From JBHGBB01 sp041946755 (lineage in GTDB: Bacteria > UBP4 > UBA4092 > JAOAEQ01): 14,416 nucleotides of DNA. Location of the stretch: NCBI GenBank assembly GCA_041946755.1, contig JBHGBB010000089.1, positions 1 to 14,416 of the forward strand, read 5' to 3'. Shown here in pieces: positions 5,862-13,613 of this stretch (positions within the stretch are counted from its first letter, which is position 1; every line of letters starts with the position of its first letter). The notes under the pieces are model-generated. The model had not been told where the DNA came from. It searched no databases and worked only from the letters and a program-made list of their open reading frames with translations. Position numbers and translations under genes: made by a program.

Positions 5862-7580
5862 ATGGCAAACAATAGATTCTCGGTTTTATTAATTCAATCT
5901 CCATTACCGGCTAATGAACGGCATAAGAAAGTTATGCCGTTAGGGCTGGGATATATAGCCGCTTATCTGCGGAAACAATCGCCAGAAGTAGAGATCGAAA
6001 TCCTCGATGCCCAGGTGTTAAATCTATCTTATGCCGAGATAATGAAACGGATTATCTCGAAACATCGGGATATTATCGGGATGACCTATTGGACCGCACA
6101 AGCACCGCTGGTATATCGCATTTCAAAAGCGATTAAATCCTGGAATCCGGACGTGCTGTTGGTGCATGGTGGCGTCCATACCACCAGTTGCCCGGAAGAA
6201 GCGACTCAACATGCCGATTTTTGTGTTCTGCAAGAAGGAGAACAAACTTTTGCAGAACTGGTCGCTGCAGCGCAACATGACCGGAATATGATTAAACAAA
6301 TTAACGGTATCGCTTTTCAAGAAGAAGGGAAATTTCAACGAACACCAGCCCGGGATTTTATCTGGGATTTGGATTCGATTCCATTTCCAGCCTGGGATTT
6401 GTTGCCAATGGATTGTTATGATACCCAACTGCATATCGTTGGGGGGAAACGAGTCCCGGTAATCGGATCGCGCGGTTGTCCCTATAATTGTACCTATTGT
6501 GTTTCCCCGTTAATGTGGCAGCGAAAAGTTCGATGGCGGAATCCGGATAGTGTGGTGGCTGAAATGGAAGAAATCATTACCCGGTATCAGATTCCGCAAT
6601 TCCATTTCTGGGATGATAATCTGATGATGAATCCGGAATATGTAACCCAGTTGTGTGAAGGGATTATCCAAAAAGGATTGAAAATTAAATGGACAGGATT
6701 GACTCGCGCTGGGCATATTACCAAACATCATGAGGTATTACCGATTATGGCGAAATCGGGTTGTATCGGTATGGAAATAGGTATCGAAAGTGCAAATCCG
6801 ATAACTTTTATCGAAGTAAATAAAGATGAAACGTTAGCCAGTCTGGAACTAGCCGGGAAATATCAGCAGGAAGTAGGTATGCATCCGATGTTTACCTATA
6901 TGGCATTTAATCCGGGAGAAACGATTACCGGTTATTACTTACAAGCGCAGTTTATCGATAAGCTATTGGCCGGAGAGAAATGGTATGACCATTTCCATCC
7001 GTTGCCATTCCCGGTATATATCGGTCAGTTTTGTACCGCATATCCGGGTACCGAACTATATAAAGAGGTGCCAAAACTTGGATTGCGATTAATCAATGAC
7101 TGGAGCGATTTCTACCATCATAAAGTAAACTTTTTACCGAACTCGTTACTTGATGATGTACCAATCAAAACCCAGGATAAACTCGATATTGAGCATTACT
7201 TATTCTGTTTGAAAGCAGTGCAAAGCGGATATTATGATTTCGTACCGAAATTGGATCCATTTTGGTTCCAAGTGAATAAACGCACTCGATTCCTGCGCTA
7301 TGTAACCTTATTTTTCCAGCGGTGTTCCGGGAAAGCTACTATCCGCGAAATAGCGAAACAATTAGCGGTATATCTGCGAATGGATGAAGCGGAAAGTTTC
7401 CGATTTAGCGCCGCGTGTGCCTTAATATTAGGGCAAATCGGGGTCATCCGGTCAGCATTATATCAGCAAGATCTGAATATTGTAGCCAGGACTATTCCTT
7501 ATCAGGATACATTTAAAACTCGACTTAAAATCGTCTTACTTTATTGGTTAAGCCAACTCCGGTCGGTATTTTCCGAATAA
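5862..7580 (+). CDS. B12-binding-domain radical SAM protein 1 (572 aa)
   Basis: Radical SAM enzyme with an N-terminal cobalamin-binding-like (Rossmann) domain. Members of this architecture methylate unactivated carbons or perform ring chemistry using methylcobalamin and SAM; which applies here is unknown. The B12-like domain spans about residues 6-135, with PLGLGYIAAYLRK (26-38), LVHGGVHTTSCPEEA (100-114) and VLQEGEQTFAEL (122-133). As in many members, the classical DxHxxG lower-ligand motif is not evident. The [4Fe-4S]/SAM site is RGCPYNCTYC, with C206, C210 and C213. The barrel continues through FWDDN (249-253), MEIGIES (304-310) and AYPGTELYKEV (393-403). A C-terminal extension (about 485-530), ATIREIAKQL and onward, looks like a small helix-turn-helix or PqqD-like domain, at low confidence. 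Flanked by two glycosyltransferases, it may modify a sugar or lipid carrier. A weak AGGT lies just upstream of the start. Confidence 0.9.
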   Translation: MANNRFSVLLIQSPLPANERHKKVMPLGLGYIAAYLRKQSPEVEIEILDAQVLNLSYAEIMKRIISKHRDIIGMTYWTAQAPLVYRISKAIKSWNPDVLLVHGGVHTTSCPEEATQHADFCVLQEGEQTFAELVAAAQHDRNMIKQINGIAFQEEGKFQRTPARDFIWDLDSIPFPAWDLLPMDCYDTQLHIVGGKRVPVIGSRGCPYNCTYCVSPLMWQRKVRWRNPDSVVAEMEEIITRYQIPQFHFWDDNLMMNPEYVTQLCEGIIQKGLKIKWTGLTRAGHITKHHEVLPIMAKSGCIGMEIGIESANPITFIEVNKDETLASLELAGKYQQEVGMHPMFTYMAFNPGETITGYYLQAQFIDKLLAGEKWYDHFHPLPFPVYIGQFCTAYPGTELYKEVPKLGLRLINDWSDFYHHKVNFLPNSLLDDVPIKTQDKLDIEHYLFCLKAVQSGYYDFVPKLDPFWFQVNKRTRFLRYVTLFFQRCSGKATIREIAKQLAVYLRMDEAESFRFSAACALILGQIGVIRSALYQQDLNIVARTIPYQDTFKTRLKIVLLYWLSQLRSVFSE

Positions 7581-7616
7581 ATTTCTCTTGATGAACTACT
7601 CCAAGATATAGATTTT

Positions 7617-8858
7617 ATGGCAAAAATAGCTATTGTCGATTTATTATTCACCTGGCCTCCGGATGGCGGGGCGCGAACCGATGTCAAAGAACTCGTTACT
7701 CGAATGGCGAAAGAGCATGAGGTCTGCTTATTCGTTCCCTATTATCAGCATGGGTTTAAACGCGGGCTGATTAAAGAAGAAGTAGCGTTTCGAATAGAAA
7801 AAATACCATTTCCAACGATCAAGTCATTCAATCGCAAAAATATCTGCCAGAAGATTAAAGAAGCGGTAGCGGCATTTAATCCGGATAAAGTCTGGATTAC
7901 TGATGGCTGGTATATCAAACCCGATGTGGTTTTAGCCTTGAAAGAATATAAGCCGATATTACGGTTTTATGCCTATGAATCGCTCTGCCTCAAACAACAT
8001 GGAATATTGTTTCGGCAGGGGAAACAATGTCCTATAAATTATCTTAAGGCGAATGCAAAAGAGTTATTAACCTGTTTTGCATGTACTATACATCATCATA
8101 ATAAACTCCGAGATAAAACGTTTCTACAAGAATATTTCATTAGTGGTGCCTATCTCCCATGGTATCGGAATAAAGTAATACGGGCAATTCAATCAGCATC
8201 GACAATCATTGTCTATAATGAGTTGATTAAGGGATTGATTAATCATCTCAATTCGCATATTCAGATTACCCCATCAGGAATCGATTTAGCCCGGTTTGAT
8301 TTATCTGTTCTATCGAAAGTTCCATCGAAAAATCAGCCGCCGATTAAGATTTTTATGGCAGGTAGAACGAATGATTTCTATAAAGGGTTCTCGATTTTGC
8401 TTGATGCCTGCCAGCAGTTATGGAAAACCAGGCAGGATTTTCAATTAGTCGCAACCTCGACCGAGAATTATGCCGAACCGTTTGTTCAAACTACCGGCTG
8501 GTTAAATCAACAAGATTTACCGCGATTATATAGAGAAGCGGATATTTGCGTCGTACCATCAATCTGGCCGGAACCGTTTGGTATCGTAGCCCTGGAAGGT
8601 ATGGCAGCCGGGAAACCGGTGATTGCTACTGAAGTCGGCGGTTTAAAAACCATAGTACGAGATGGTGAAACCGGGTATCTGGTCCCGCCATTAGATCCAA
8701 TTGCATTAAAACAAAAATTAGAAGTGTTAATAGATAATGCGTCGCTCCGGAAAGAAATGGGATATCGAGCTCGAAAATTGGTCGAAGAAAAATATACTTG
8801 GGACTATATATATCAACGGTATTATCGTCAACTTTTTACCGATGAAAAGAAAATCTAG
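7617..8858 (+). CDS. Glycosyltransferase family 4, classical E-x7-E type (413 aa)
   Basis: Retaining GT-B glycosyltransferase of CAZy family GT4. The N-terminal acceptor domain begins IAIVDLLFTWPPDGGART (4-21), the usual glycine-containing loop. The linker ITPSGIDLARF (217-227) leads to the donor domain, with IFMAGR (245-250), YKGFSILLDA (255-264) and the catalytic nucleotide-sugar motif E319-PFGIVAL-E327-GMAAGKPVIA. GGLKTIVRDGETGYLVPP (341-358) closes the site. A cysteine/histidine-rich insertion occurs in the acceptor domain: C124, C138, C153-x2-C156, then H159-H161. Similar cysteine-rich loops are known in some O-antigen-type GT4 enzymes and could bind metal. The gap to the upstream gene is 36 bases, and its last 17 bases overlap the next gene, implying co-translation. 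The sugar is unknown. Confidence 0.93.
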   Translation: MAKIAIVDLLFTWPPDGGARTDVKELVTRMAKEHEVCLFVPYYQHGFKRGLIKEEVAFRIEKIPFPTIKSFNRKNICQKIKEAVAAFNPDKVWITDGWYIKPDVVLALKEYKPILRFYAYESLCLKQHGILFRQGKQCPINYLKANAKELLTCFACTIHHHNKLRDKTFLQEYFISGAYLPWYRNKVIRAIQSASTIIVYNELIKGLINHLNSHIQITPSGIDLARFDLSVLSKVPSKNQPPIKIFMAGRTNDFYKGFSILLDACQQLWKTRQDFQLVATSTENYAEPFVQTTGWLNQQDLPRLYREADICVVPSIWPEPFGIVALEGMAAGKPVIATEVGGLKTIVRDGETGYLVPPLDPIALKQKLEVLIDNASLRKEMGYRARKLVEEKYTWDYIYQRYYRQLFTDEKKI

Positions 8859-10062
8859 AAGTCCTTATTTTCAAGAAGTATTAGAACTCGCGGGAATATT
8901 CCATGAGAAGCGCGCATTTACCGGACCGCGAACAGTCCAGATCGATGTAACCAACAACTGTGATAATGAATGCATTTTATGTTGGGCATGGACTCCATTT
9001 CGTGAAGATGAACGGATGATTGAAGGGTTTCTGCAGTGGGCGAGAGCGGAATTACCGGTAAATCTGGTTAAGGATTTAATCCATGAATTAGCTGGGATGG
9101 GAGTCGAACTTATTCATTTCGCCGGCGGTGGCGAACCGTTTATCCATCCTGATTTTGTTGAGATTATCCGATTGGTTAAACGGTTGGGATTACAATGTAA
9201 AATCACCACGAATTTTACCCGAGTTGATTCACAGTTAGTAAAAGAACTGGTTGATTTACAAATTGATTATATGACATTAAGTTTCTGGGCTGCTTCAGAA
9301 GAAACTTATCTGGTTATGCATCCCAGGAAGAAAGCAGGAACATTTACTCAGATAACTAACAATCTAAGTCAGCTTTGTACGTTACGTAAACAAACCGGGA
9401 AACCATGGATTCGGATCTATAACGTTATTTCGAAATTAAATTATCATGAAATCGAGAAGATGTACGATTTTGCGATTGCGGTAGGAGTCGATGCCATTGA
9501 ATATCAGATGGTAGATCCGCTCCCCGGGAAAACCGATCAATTTTTATTATCGCATCAGGAAGCGGAACATGCAATTCAATTGGTAGATAGAGTTAAAGAG
9601 AAACAAAATAAATGCAAAAGTAGAAAAATCGATGTGATTTGGCTGGATAGTTTTCGCCGTCGACTGGTGACAGAGGAAGTAGTAACTGGAAAATATGATA
9701 AAGAGATTATTGACCACATTCCCTGTTATATCGCATGGAGTTTCGCAAGAGTGCTGGCAAATGGTGATGTGAGTTCCTGTTTAAAAAGTGACCGTACTCC
9801 AATTGGTAATATTCATACGCATAAATTTAAATCCCTTTGGAATTCACCAAAACAACAGGAGTTTCGATATAATGTTCTGCATTTAAAGAAATCGGACCCT
9901 TATTTTGCGCAAACGCTTTGTTATAAAACCTGTGACCATTTTGGAGATAATGTTTTGATACAAAGGAAACTGGAAAAGAAATTACCGAGTCTTTATTTTA
10001 GAGACCGAAGTCAAATAACGTTAGCAAAATCGATAGCTTTTTTAGGTAGATTAAAGAGTTAA
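8842..10062 (+). CDS. Radical SAM protein with C-terminal SPASM-like Fe-S domain (406 aa)
   Basis: Radical SAM enzyme with an auxiliary cluster domain. The SAM-binding cluster motif is DVTNNCDNECILCW, with C40, C44 and C47. GGGEPF (95-100) is the SAM-contacting loop and TTNFTR (122-127) a barrel strand. The C-terminal part has C295, GDVSSC (C313) and LCYKTC (C360, C364), the layout of a SPASM/twitch domain binding extra [4Fe-4S]. SPASM enzymes often act on peptides (RiPP maturation), but related proteins occur in sugar and cell-envelope clusters. No precursor peptide is visible here, so a glycan or lipid substrate is equally possible. The start is set at ATG 8842, which overlaps the preceding gene by 17 bases. 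The frame is open upstream to 8737, but that would add 35 residues unlike the family and a 122-base overlap. Confidence 0.87.
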   Translation: MKRKSRSPYFQEVLELAGIFHEKRAFTGPRTVQIDVTNNCDNECILCWAWTPFREDERMIEGFLQWARAELPVNLVKDLIHELAGMGVELIHFAGGGEPFIHPDFVEIIRLVKRLGLQCKITTNFTRVDSQLVKELVDLQIDYMTLSFWAASEETYLVMHPRKKAGTFTQITNNLSQLCTLRKQTGKPWIRIYNVISKLNYHEIEKMYDFAIAVGVDAIEYQMVDPLPGKTDQFLLSHQEAEHAIQLVDRVKEKQNKCKSRKIDVIWLDSFRRRLVTEEVVTGKYDKEIIDHIPCYIAWSFARVLANGDVSSCLKSDRTPIGNIHTHKFKSLWNSPKQQEFRYNVLHLKKSDPYFAQTLCYKTCDHFGDNVLIQRKLEKKLPSLYFRDRSQITLAKSIAFLGRLKS

Positions 10063-10070
10063 ATATTGAT

Positions 10071-11492
10071 ATGAAAATATTTTTAGGTAATGCTCCTTGG
10101 TATAGTAAAGATGGGTATGGCGTTCGAGCAGGATCGCGCTGGCCGCATTATGAACCGGCGGGAGCGAGTTATATGCCATTTCCATTTTATCTGGCATATG
10201 CGACTGCGGTATTGGAACTATCCGGATTTGAAGCTAAGGTGATCGATGCGGTAGCGGAAAAGATGCAGGATGCGGAGTTTATTTCTCGCATTAAAGCATT
10301 CCAACCGGATTTGGTGCTTTTAGAAACTTCAACGCCGACGATTGAGGTAGATTTAAAAATAGCGAAACAAATTAAAACAATGGGAAAACAAATCCGAATC
10401 GCATTATCCGGTCCGCATGTGAGTGTGGTTAAAGATAATATCTTGAAAGAAGCGGAGTGGATAGATCTTGTTCTAGTAGGAGAATATGAATACACCCTTC
10501 GCGATTTAGCGATAACGTTGGATAAACATGAACCGCTTAATTCCATTGATGGATTGATTTATCGAGAGAAGGGTAATATTATTTCTAATCCCCGAAGGGC
10601 ACCAATCGAAAATCTAGATGAGCTACCGAGACCGGCATATGCGCAATTTCCGATGCTGAAATATAACGATGATGCTACCGGATTACCGAAACCGAATGTC
10701 CAGATGTGGGCGAGTCGTGGATGCCCTTTCCAATGCAATTTCTGTCTATGGCCACAGGTGGTTTATGGCAATCATCGGTATCGGCCGAGAGACCCTATCC
10801 AAGTGGTAGATGAAATGGAATGGTTGATTACCACCTATGGATTTAAAGGGATATATTTTGATGATGATACCTTTGATATCGGCAAACCGAGGATAATAAA
10901 ACTCTGCGCAGAAATCAAACGGCGAGGATTAAAAATCCCATGGTCGGTAATGGCTCGAGCGGATACTCTGGATCAAGAGATGCTAAATGCTATGGCCGAT
11001 GCGGGAATGATCGCGATCAAATATGGAGTAGAATCCGGAGTACAAGAACTGGTAGATGCTTGTGGAAAACGATTGGATTTAAGTAAGGTAAAAGATACCG
11101 TTGCAATGACCAAAAAGGCCGGGATTAAAGTTCATTTAACCTTTTCATTCGGGTTACCGGGAGAGACCAAAGAGACGATACAAAAAACGATCGATTATGC
11201 CATATCGCTAGACCCAGAAAGTGTGCAGTTTTCAATAGTAACTCCGTTTCCGGGAACGAAGTATTATGAGGAATTGAAACAAAAGGGATTCCTTTATGCA
11301 ACTAATTGGTCTGATTTCGATGGAAATCGGTCAGCGGTGATAAGAACAGAGCATTTATCTGCCGAGGATTTAATAGAAGCATTCAATCGGGCATATGCAA
11401 CCTGGCATGAACATCAACGGAAATGTAAATCTGGAGTCGATATGCATTCTCCGTTAGCGATTTTAAAATCTTTATTTAAGGAGAAGTCATAA
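10071..11492 (+). CDS. B12-binding-domain radical SAM protein 2 (473 aa)
   Basis: Second cobalamin-binding-type radical SAM enzyme. The N-terminal Rossmann-like domain (about 1-155) has PFPFYLAYATAVLELSGF (36-53), FQPDLVLLETSTPT (77-90), LSGPHVS (112-118) and IDLVLVGEYEYTLRDL (131-146). The catalytic motif is SRGCPFQCNFC, with C218, C222 and C225. The barrel includes IYFDDDTFD (about 260-268), IKYGVESG (about 304-311), FSFGLPGET (about 347-355) and TPFPGTKYYEEL (about 378-389). Methylation or another cobalamin-assisted step on a pathway intermediate is likely by family; the exact reaction is unknown. It ends in a basic amphipathic tail, SPLAILKSLFKEK (460-472), nearly matching the tail of the glycosyltransferase at 1647, which is unrelated in fold. 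It begins 8 bases after the SPASM gene and is followed at 19 bases by tsaD. There is no Shine-Dalgarno sequence. Confidence 0.92.
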   Translation: MKIFLGNAPWYSKDGYGVRAGSRWPHYEPAGASYMPFPFYLAYATAVLELSGFEAKVIDAVAEKMQDAEFISRIKAFQPDLVLLETSTPTIEVDLKIAKQIKTMGKQIRIALSGPHVSVVKDNILKEAEWIDLVLVGEYEYTLRDLAITLDKHEPLNSIDGLIYREKGNIISNPRRAPIENLDELPRPAYAQFPMLKYNDDATGLPKPNVQMWASRGCPFQCNFCLWPQVVYGNHRYRPRDPIQVVDEMEWLITTYGFKGIYFDDDTFDIGKPRIIKLCAEIKRRGLKIPWSVMARADTLDQEMLNAMADAGMIAIKYGVESGVQELVDACGKRLDLSKVKDTVAMTKKAGIKVHLTFSFGLPGETKETIQKTIDYAISLDPESVQFSIVTPFPGTKYYEELKQKGFLYATNWSDFDGNRSAVIRTEHLSAEDLIEAFNRAYATWHEHQRKCKSGVDMHSPLAILKSLFKEKS

Positions 11493-11511
11493 ACAGAAAT
11501 AATAATTTACT

Positions 11512-12519
11512 ATGCTTATACTAGGAATAGAAACATCCTGCGATGAAACGGCAGCGTCAATTGTTGAAAATGGGAATAAGATATTATCCCATATCTTATT
11601 ATCGCAGATCGATTTGCATCAAAAATATGGGGGAGTGGTACCGGAAATAGCCTCGCGTGCGCATTTAAATACCATTATTCCGATTGTACAAGAAGCGATA
11701 GATAGCGCTCAACTCCGATATCAGGATCTCGATGCTATCGCCGTAGTGAACGGTCCTGGTTTAGTCGGCTCTTTATTAGTCGGACTAACCATAGGCAAGT
11801 CGATAGGATATACCTATCAGAAACCGCTGATGGCGGTGAATCATTTGCACGGGCATATTTATGCCAGCTTTTTAGAGAACCGGGATATCTCGTTTCCATT
11901 GGTAGCGTTAGTGGTTTCAGGCGGGCATACCGATTTATTTTATATGCCGGCACATGGTAAATATGAATGGTTAGGCAAGACCTACGATGATGCTGCCGGG
12001 GAAGCGTTTGATAAAGTCGGTAAAGTGCTGGGATTAGGGTATCCTGCAGGGCCGGAAATCGATAAACTCGCTAAACAAGGCAATCCGGAAGCAATAGATT
12101 TTCCACGGCCGTATTTAGAGGAATATGGTGCTGATTTTAGTTTTAGCGGATTGAAGACCGCTGTCATCTATTATTTAAAGAAACATCCGATAGAATCGAA
12201 TTCGATTTCTTTATCCGATATTTGTGCTTCATTTCAACAAGCAGTGATCGATGTCTTGGTCAAAAAGACCATGGAAGTAGCGATCGCTAAACAAGTTAAA
12301 GGGATTATCGTTTCCGGCGGTGTCGCTGCAAATTCCGGATTGCGGACTCAGATGGCTCATGCTGCAAATCAGAATAGGATGTCACTCTGGGTACCATCAC
12401 CGAAATACTGTACCGATAACGCTGCGATGGTAGCAGCAGCTGGATATTATCAGATTCAATCCGGATATCCTTATGCCGGACTAGACTTGAATGCGGTAGC
12501 TAACTTACCTCCCGCTTAA
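11512..12519 (+). CDS. tsaD: tRNA N6-adenosine threonylcarbamoyltransferase TsaD (335 aa)
   Basis: Catalytic subunit that transfers the threonylcarbamoyl group from threonylcarbamoyl-AMP to A37 of ANN-decoding tRNAs (t6A), working in the cytoplasm with TsaB, TsaE and TsaC, none of which is in the window. The N-terminal ASKHA nucleotide-binding loop is LGIETSCDETAASIV (4-18). Family motifs VVPEIASRAH (42-51) and NGPGLVGSLLVG (80-91) follow. The metal site is formed by H111 and H115 in NHLHGHIYA, with D302 in TDNAAMVAAA. Further blocks are VSGGHTDL (135-142), DDAAGEAFDKVGK (159-171), FSFSGLKTA (209-217) and VSGGVAANSGLR (267-278). Length and motifs are those of an intact bacterial enzyme. It is 19 bases downstream of the radical SAM gene on the same strand, so it may be co-transcribed with the glycan cluster. 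An AAGGAG near 11478 is too far from the ATG to act as its ribosome-binding site. Confidence 0.97.
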   Translation: MLILGIETSCDETAASIVENGNKILSHILLSQIDLHQKYGGVVPEIASRAHLNTIIPIVQEAIDSAQLRYQDLDAIAVVNGPGLVGSLLVGLTIGKSIGYTYQKPLMAVNHLHGHIYASFLENRDISFPLVALVVSGGHTDLFYMPAHGKYEWLGKTYDDAAGEAFDKVGKVLGLGYPAGPEIDKLAKQGNPEAIDFPRPYLEEYGADFSFSGLKTAVIYYLKKHPIESNSISLSDICASFQQAVIDVLVKKTMEVAIAKQVKGIIVSGGVAANSGLRTQMAHAANQNRMSLWVPSPKYCTDNAAMVAAAGYYQIQSGYPYAGLDLNAVANLPPA

Positions 12520-12561
12520 TTAGGCACTTTCTATTTTAGATATACTACAGAATATACTTAA

Positions 12562-13536
12562 ATGAAATCATTGATGGAAATAGGACAATATACATTTAAA
12601 TATCCGTTTTTCTTGGCGCCGATGGCGGGATATACCGATTTACCGTTTCGATTACTCTGTCGCAAGTATGGCGCCGTGTTGGCATATACCGAGATGGTAA
12701 GTGCTGCTGGTTTAGCACGAGAACATAAAAAAACATTATTACTATTACAATCGACTCCGGAAGATAAACCGTTAGCGGTTCAACTCTTTGGCAGCGATCC
12801 TGATACTCTAGCAAAATCGGCTAAAATTGCGGTTAAGCATGGTGCCGATATTATCGATTTGAACTGCGGTTGTGCAGTAAAGAAAGTGGTTAAGCAAGGG
12901 GCTGGTAGTGCGTTATTAAAAGACCATAATCTTCTATTAAGAATAGTATCAGCATTGGTCGATAGTGTCTCGGTTCCGGTAACCGTAAAGCTCCGGTCAG
13001 GTTGGGATAAACCGGCAGAAGATTTGGTCGAACTGGCTATCCAATTACAAACAGCCGGGGCGAAAGCAGTCGCATTGCATCCTAGAACAGCGTTACAAGC
13101 CTTTACGGGCAATGCCGATTGGTCGCTCATTGCTAAATTGAAACAGCATATAACGATACCGGTTATCGGTAGTGGTGATATAAAAACTGCATCGGATACG
13201 ATAAATATGTTGCACCAAACTGGTTGCGATGCGGTGATGGTCGCTCGTGGCGCATTAGGTCAACCCTGGATATTCCATGAAATTATTAAACTATTCGATG
13301 CTCAGGCTGAACTTGATATCGGAGTGCCAACCAATAAACGCGAGATCGTTAGTATCATGCTATATCATTTATCAGATATTATCTCGTTATATGGAGAACG
13401 GCATGGAGTCCAGTTATTCCGGGCATTTGCGCATCATTATATTAAAGGGTGGAAGAATGCCGCAAAGTTGAGGAATCAAATCAACCAGCTAAATACTTTA
13501 AGAGAAATAGAGGCTTTATTAGAAAGGATTGGTTAA
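12562..13536 (+). CDS. dusB: tRNA-dihydrouridine synthase, DusB type (324 aa)
   Basis: FMN-dependent, NADPH-using reductase that converts uridine to 5,6-dihydrouridine in tRNA. The TIM barrel starts FFLAPMAGYTDLPFRLLCRKYG (16-37), followed by YTEMVSAAGL (42-51) and VQLFGSDP (73-80). The active-site loop is DLNCGCAVKKVVKQGAGSALL (99-119); C104 occupies the usual catalytic cysteine position, but the following proline of the common GCP is alanine, and C102 is an extra cysteine. FMN and substrate residues are in VKLRSGWD (142-149), LHPRT (172-176), IGSGDI (202-207) and ARGALGQPWIF (228-238). The DusB label rests on resemblance to the NifR3/DusB subgroup. A second in-frame ATG at 12574 is also possible; the first is kept because the 42-base gap leaves room for it. 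It is probably the last gene of the forward run and converges with larC. Confidence 0.94.
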   Translation: MKSLMEIGQYTFKYPFFLAPMAGYTDLPFRLLCRKYGAVLAYTEMVSAAGLAREHKKTLLLLQSTPEDKPLAVQLFGSDPDTLAKSAKIAVKHGADIIDLNCGCAVKKVVKQGAGSALLKDHNLLLRIVSALVDSVSVPVTVKLRSGWDKPAEDLVELAIQLQTAGAKAVALHPRTALQAFTGNADWSLIAKLKQHITIPVIGSGDIKTASDTINMLHQTGCDAVMVARGALGQPWIFHEIIKLFDAQAELDIGVPTNKREIVSIMLYHLSDIISLYGERHGVQLFRAFAHHYIKGWKNAAKLRNQINQLNTLREIEALLERIG

Positions 13537-13574
13537 ATAGGTTAAATAAGCTAAATGAGTTAAATAAGCTAAAA
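13532..13574 (-). repeat. GTTAAAT tandem repeat, reverse-oriented copy of the ATTTAAC block
   Basis: GTTAAAT occurs at 13532, 13541 and 13559. Near-copies GCTAAAT at 13550 and GCTAAAA at 13568 complete an array with steps of 9. On the minus strand this reads as ATTTAAC repeats like those in the leader elements at 48-88 and 3071-3101. The first unit overlaps the dusB stop codon (13534-13536). No CGCAAAG block accompanies it. Confidence 0.8.
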
Positions 13575-13580
13575 AGCTTT
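13566..13580. terminator. Weak candidate terminator hairpin between convergent genes
   Basis: AAGCT (13566-13570) and AGCTT (13575-13579) can pair around AAAA between the convergent dusB and larC ends. The stem is only 5 bp, and the following DNA is T-rich but broken (tgtttatt). The position is right for a bidirectional terminator, but the structure is weak. Confidence 0.25.
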
Positions 13581-13613
13581 GTTTATTAAGTATCTGTTTC
13601 TCTGTTCTTCAGT

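Noticed and set aside
8737..8841. Longer N-terminus for the SPASM radical SAM gene
   Set aside because: The extra 35 codons lie wholly inside the preceding glycosyltransferase in another frame and give residues unlike the family; ATG 8842 fits the usual short N-terminus before the CxxxCxxC motif.
10187..10546. Antisense 119-codon open frame within radical SAM gene 2
   Set aside because: It lies fully opposite a well-supported gene, has no recognisable domain, and its composition is that of a reverse-strand shadow. The same applies to the other antisense frames over 60 codons.
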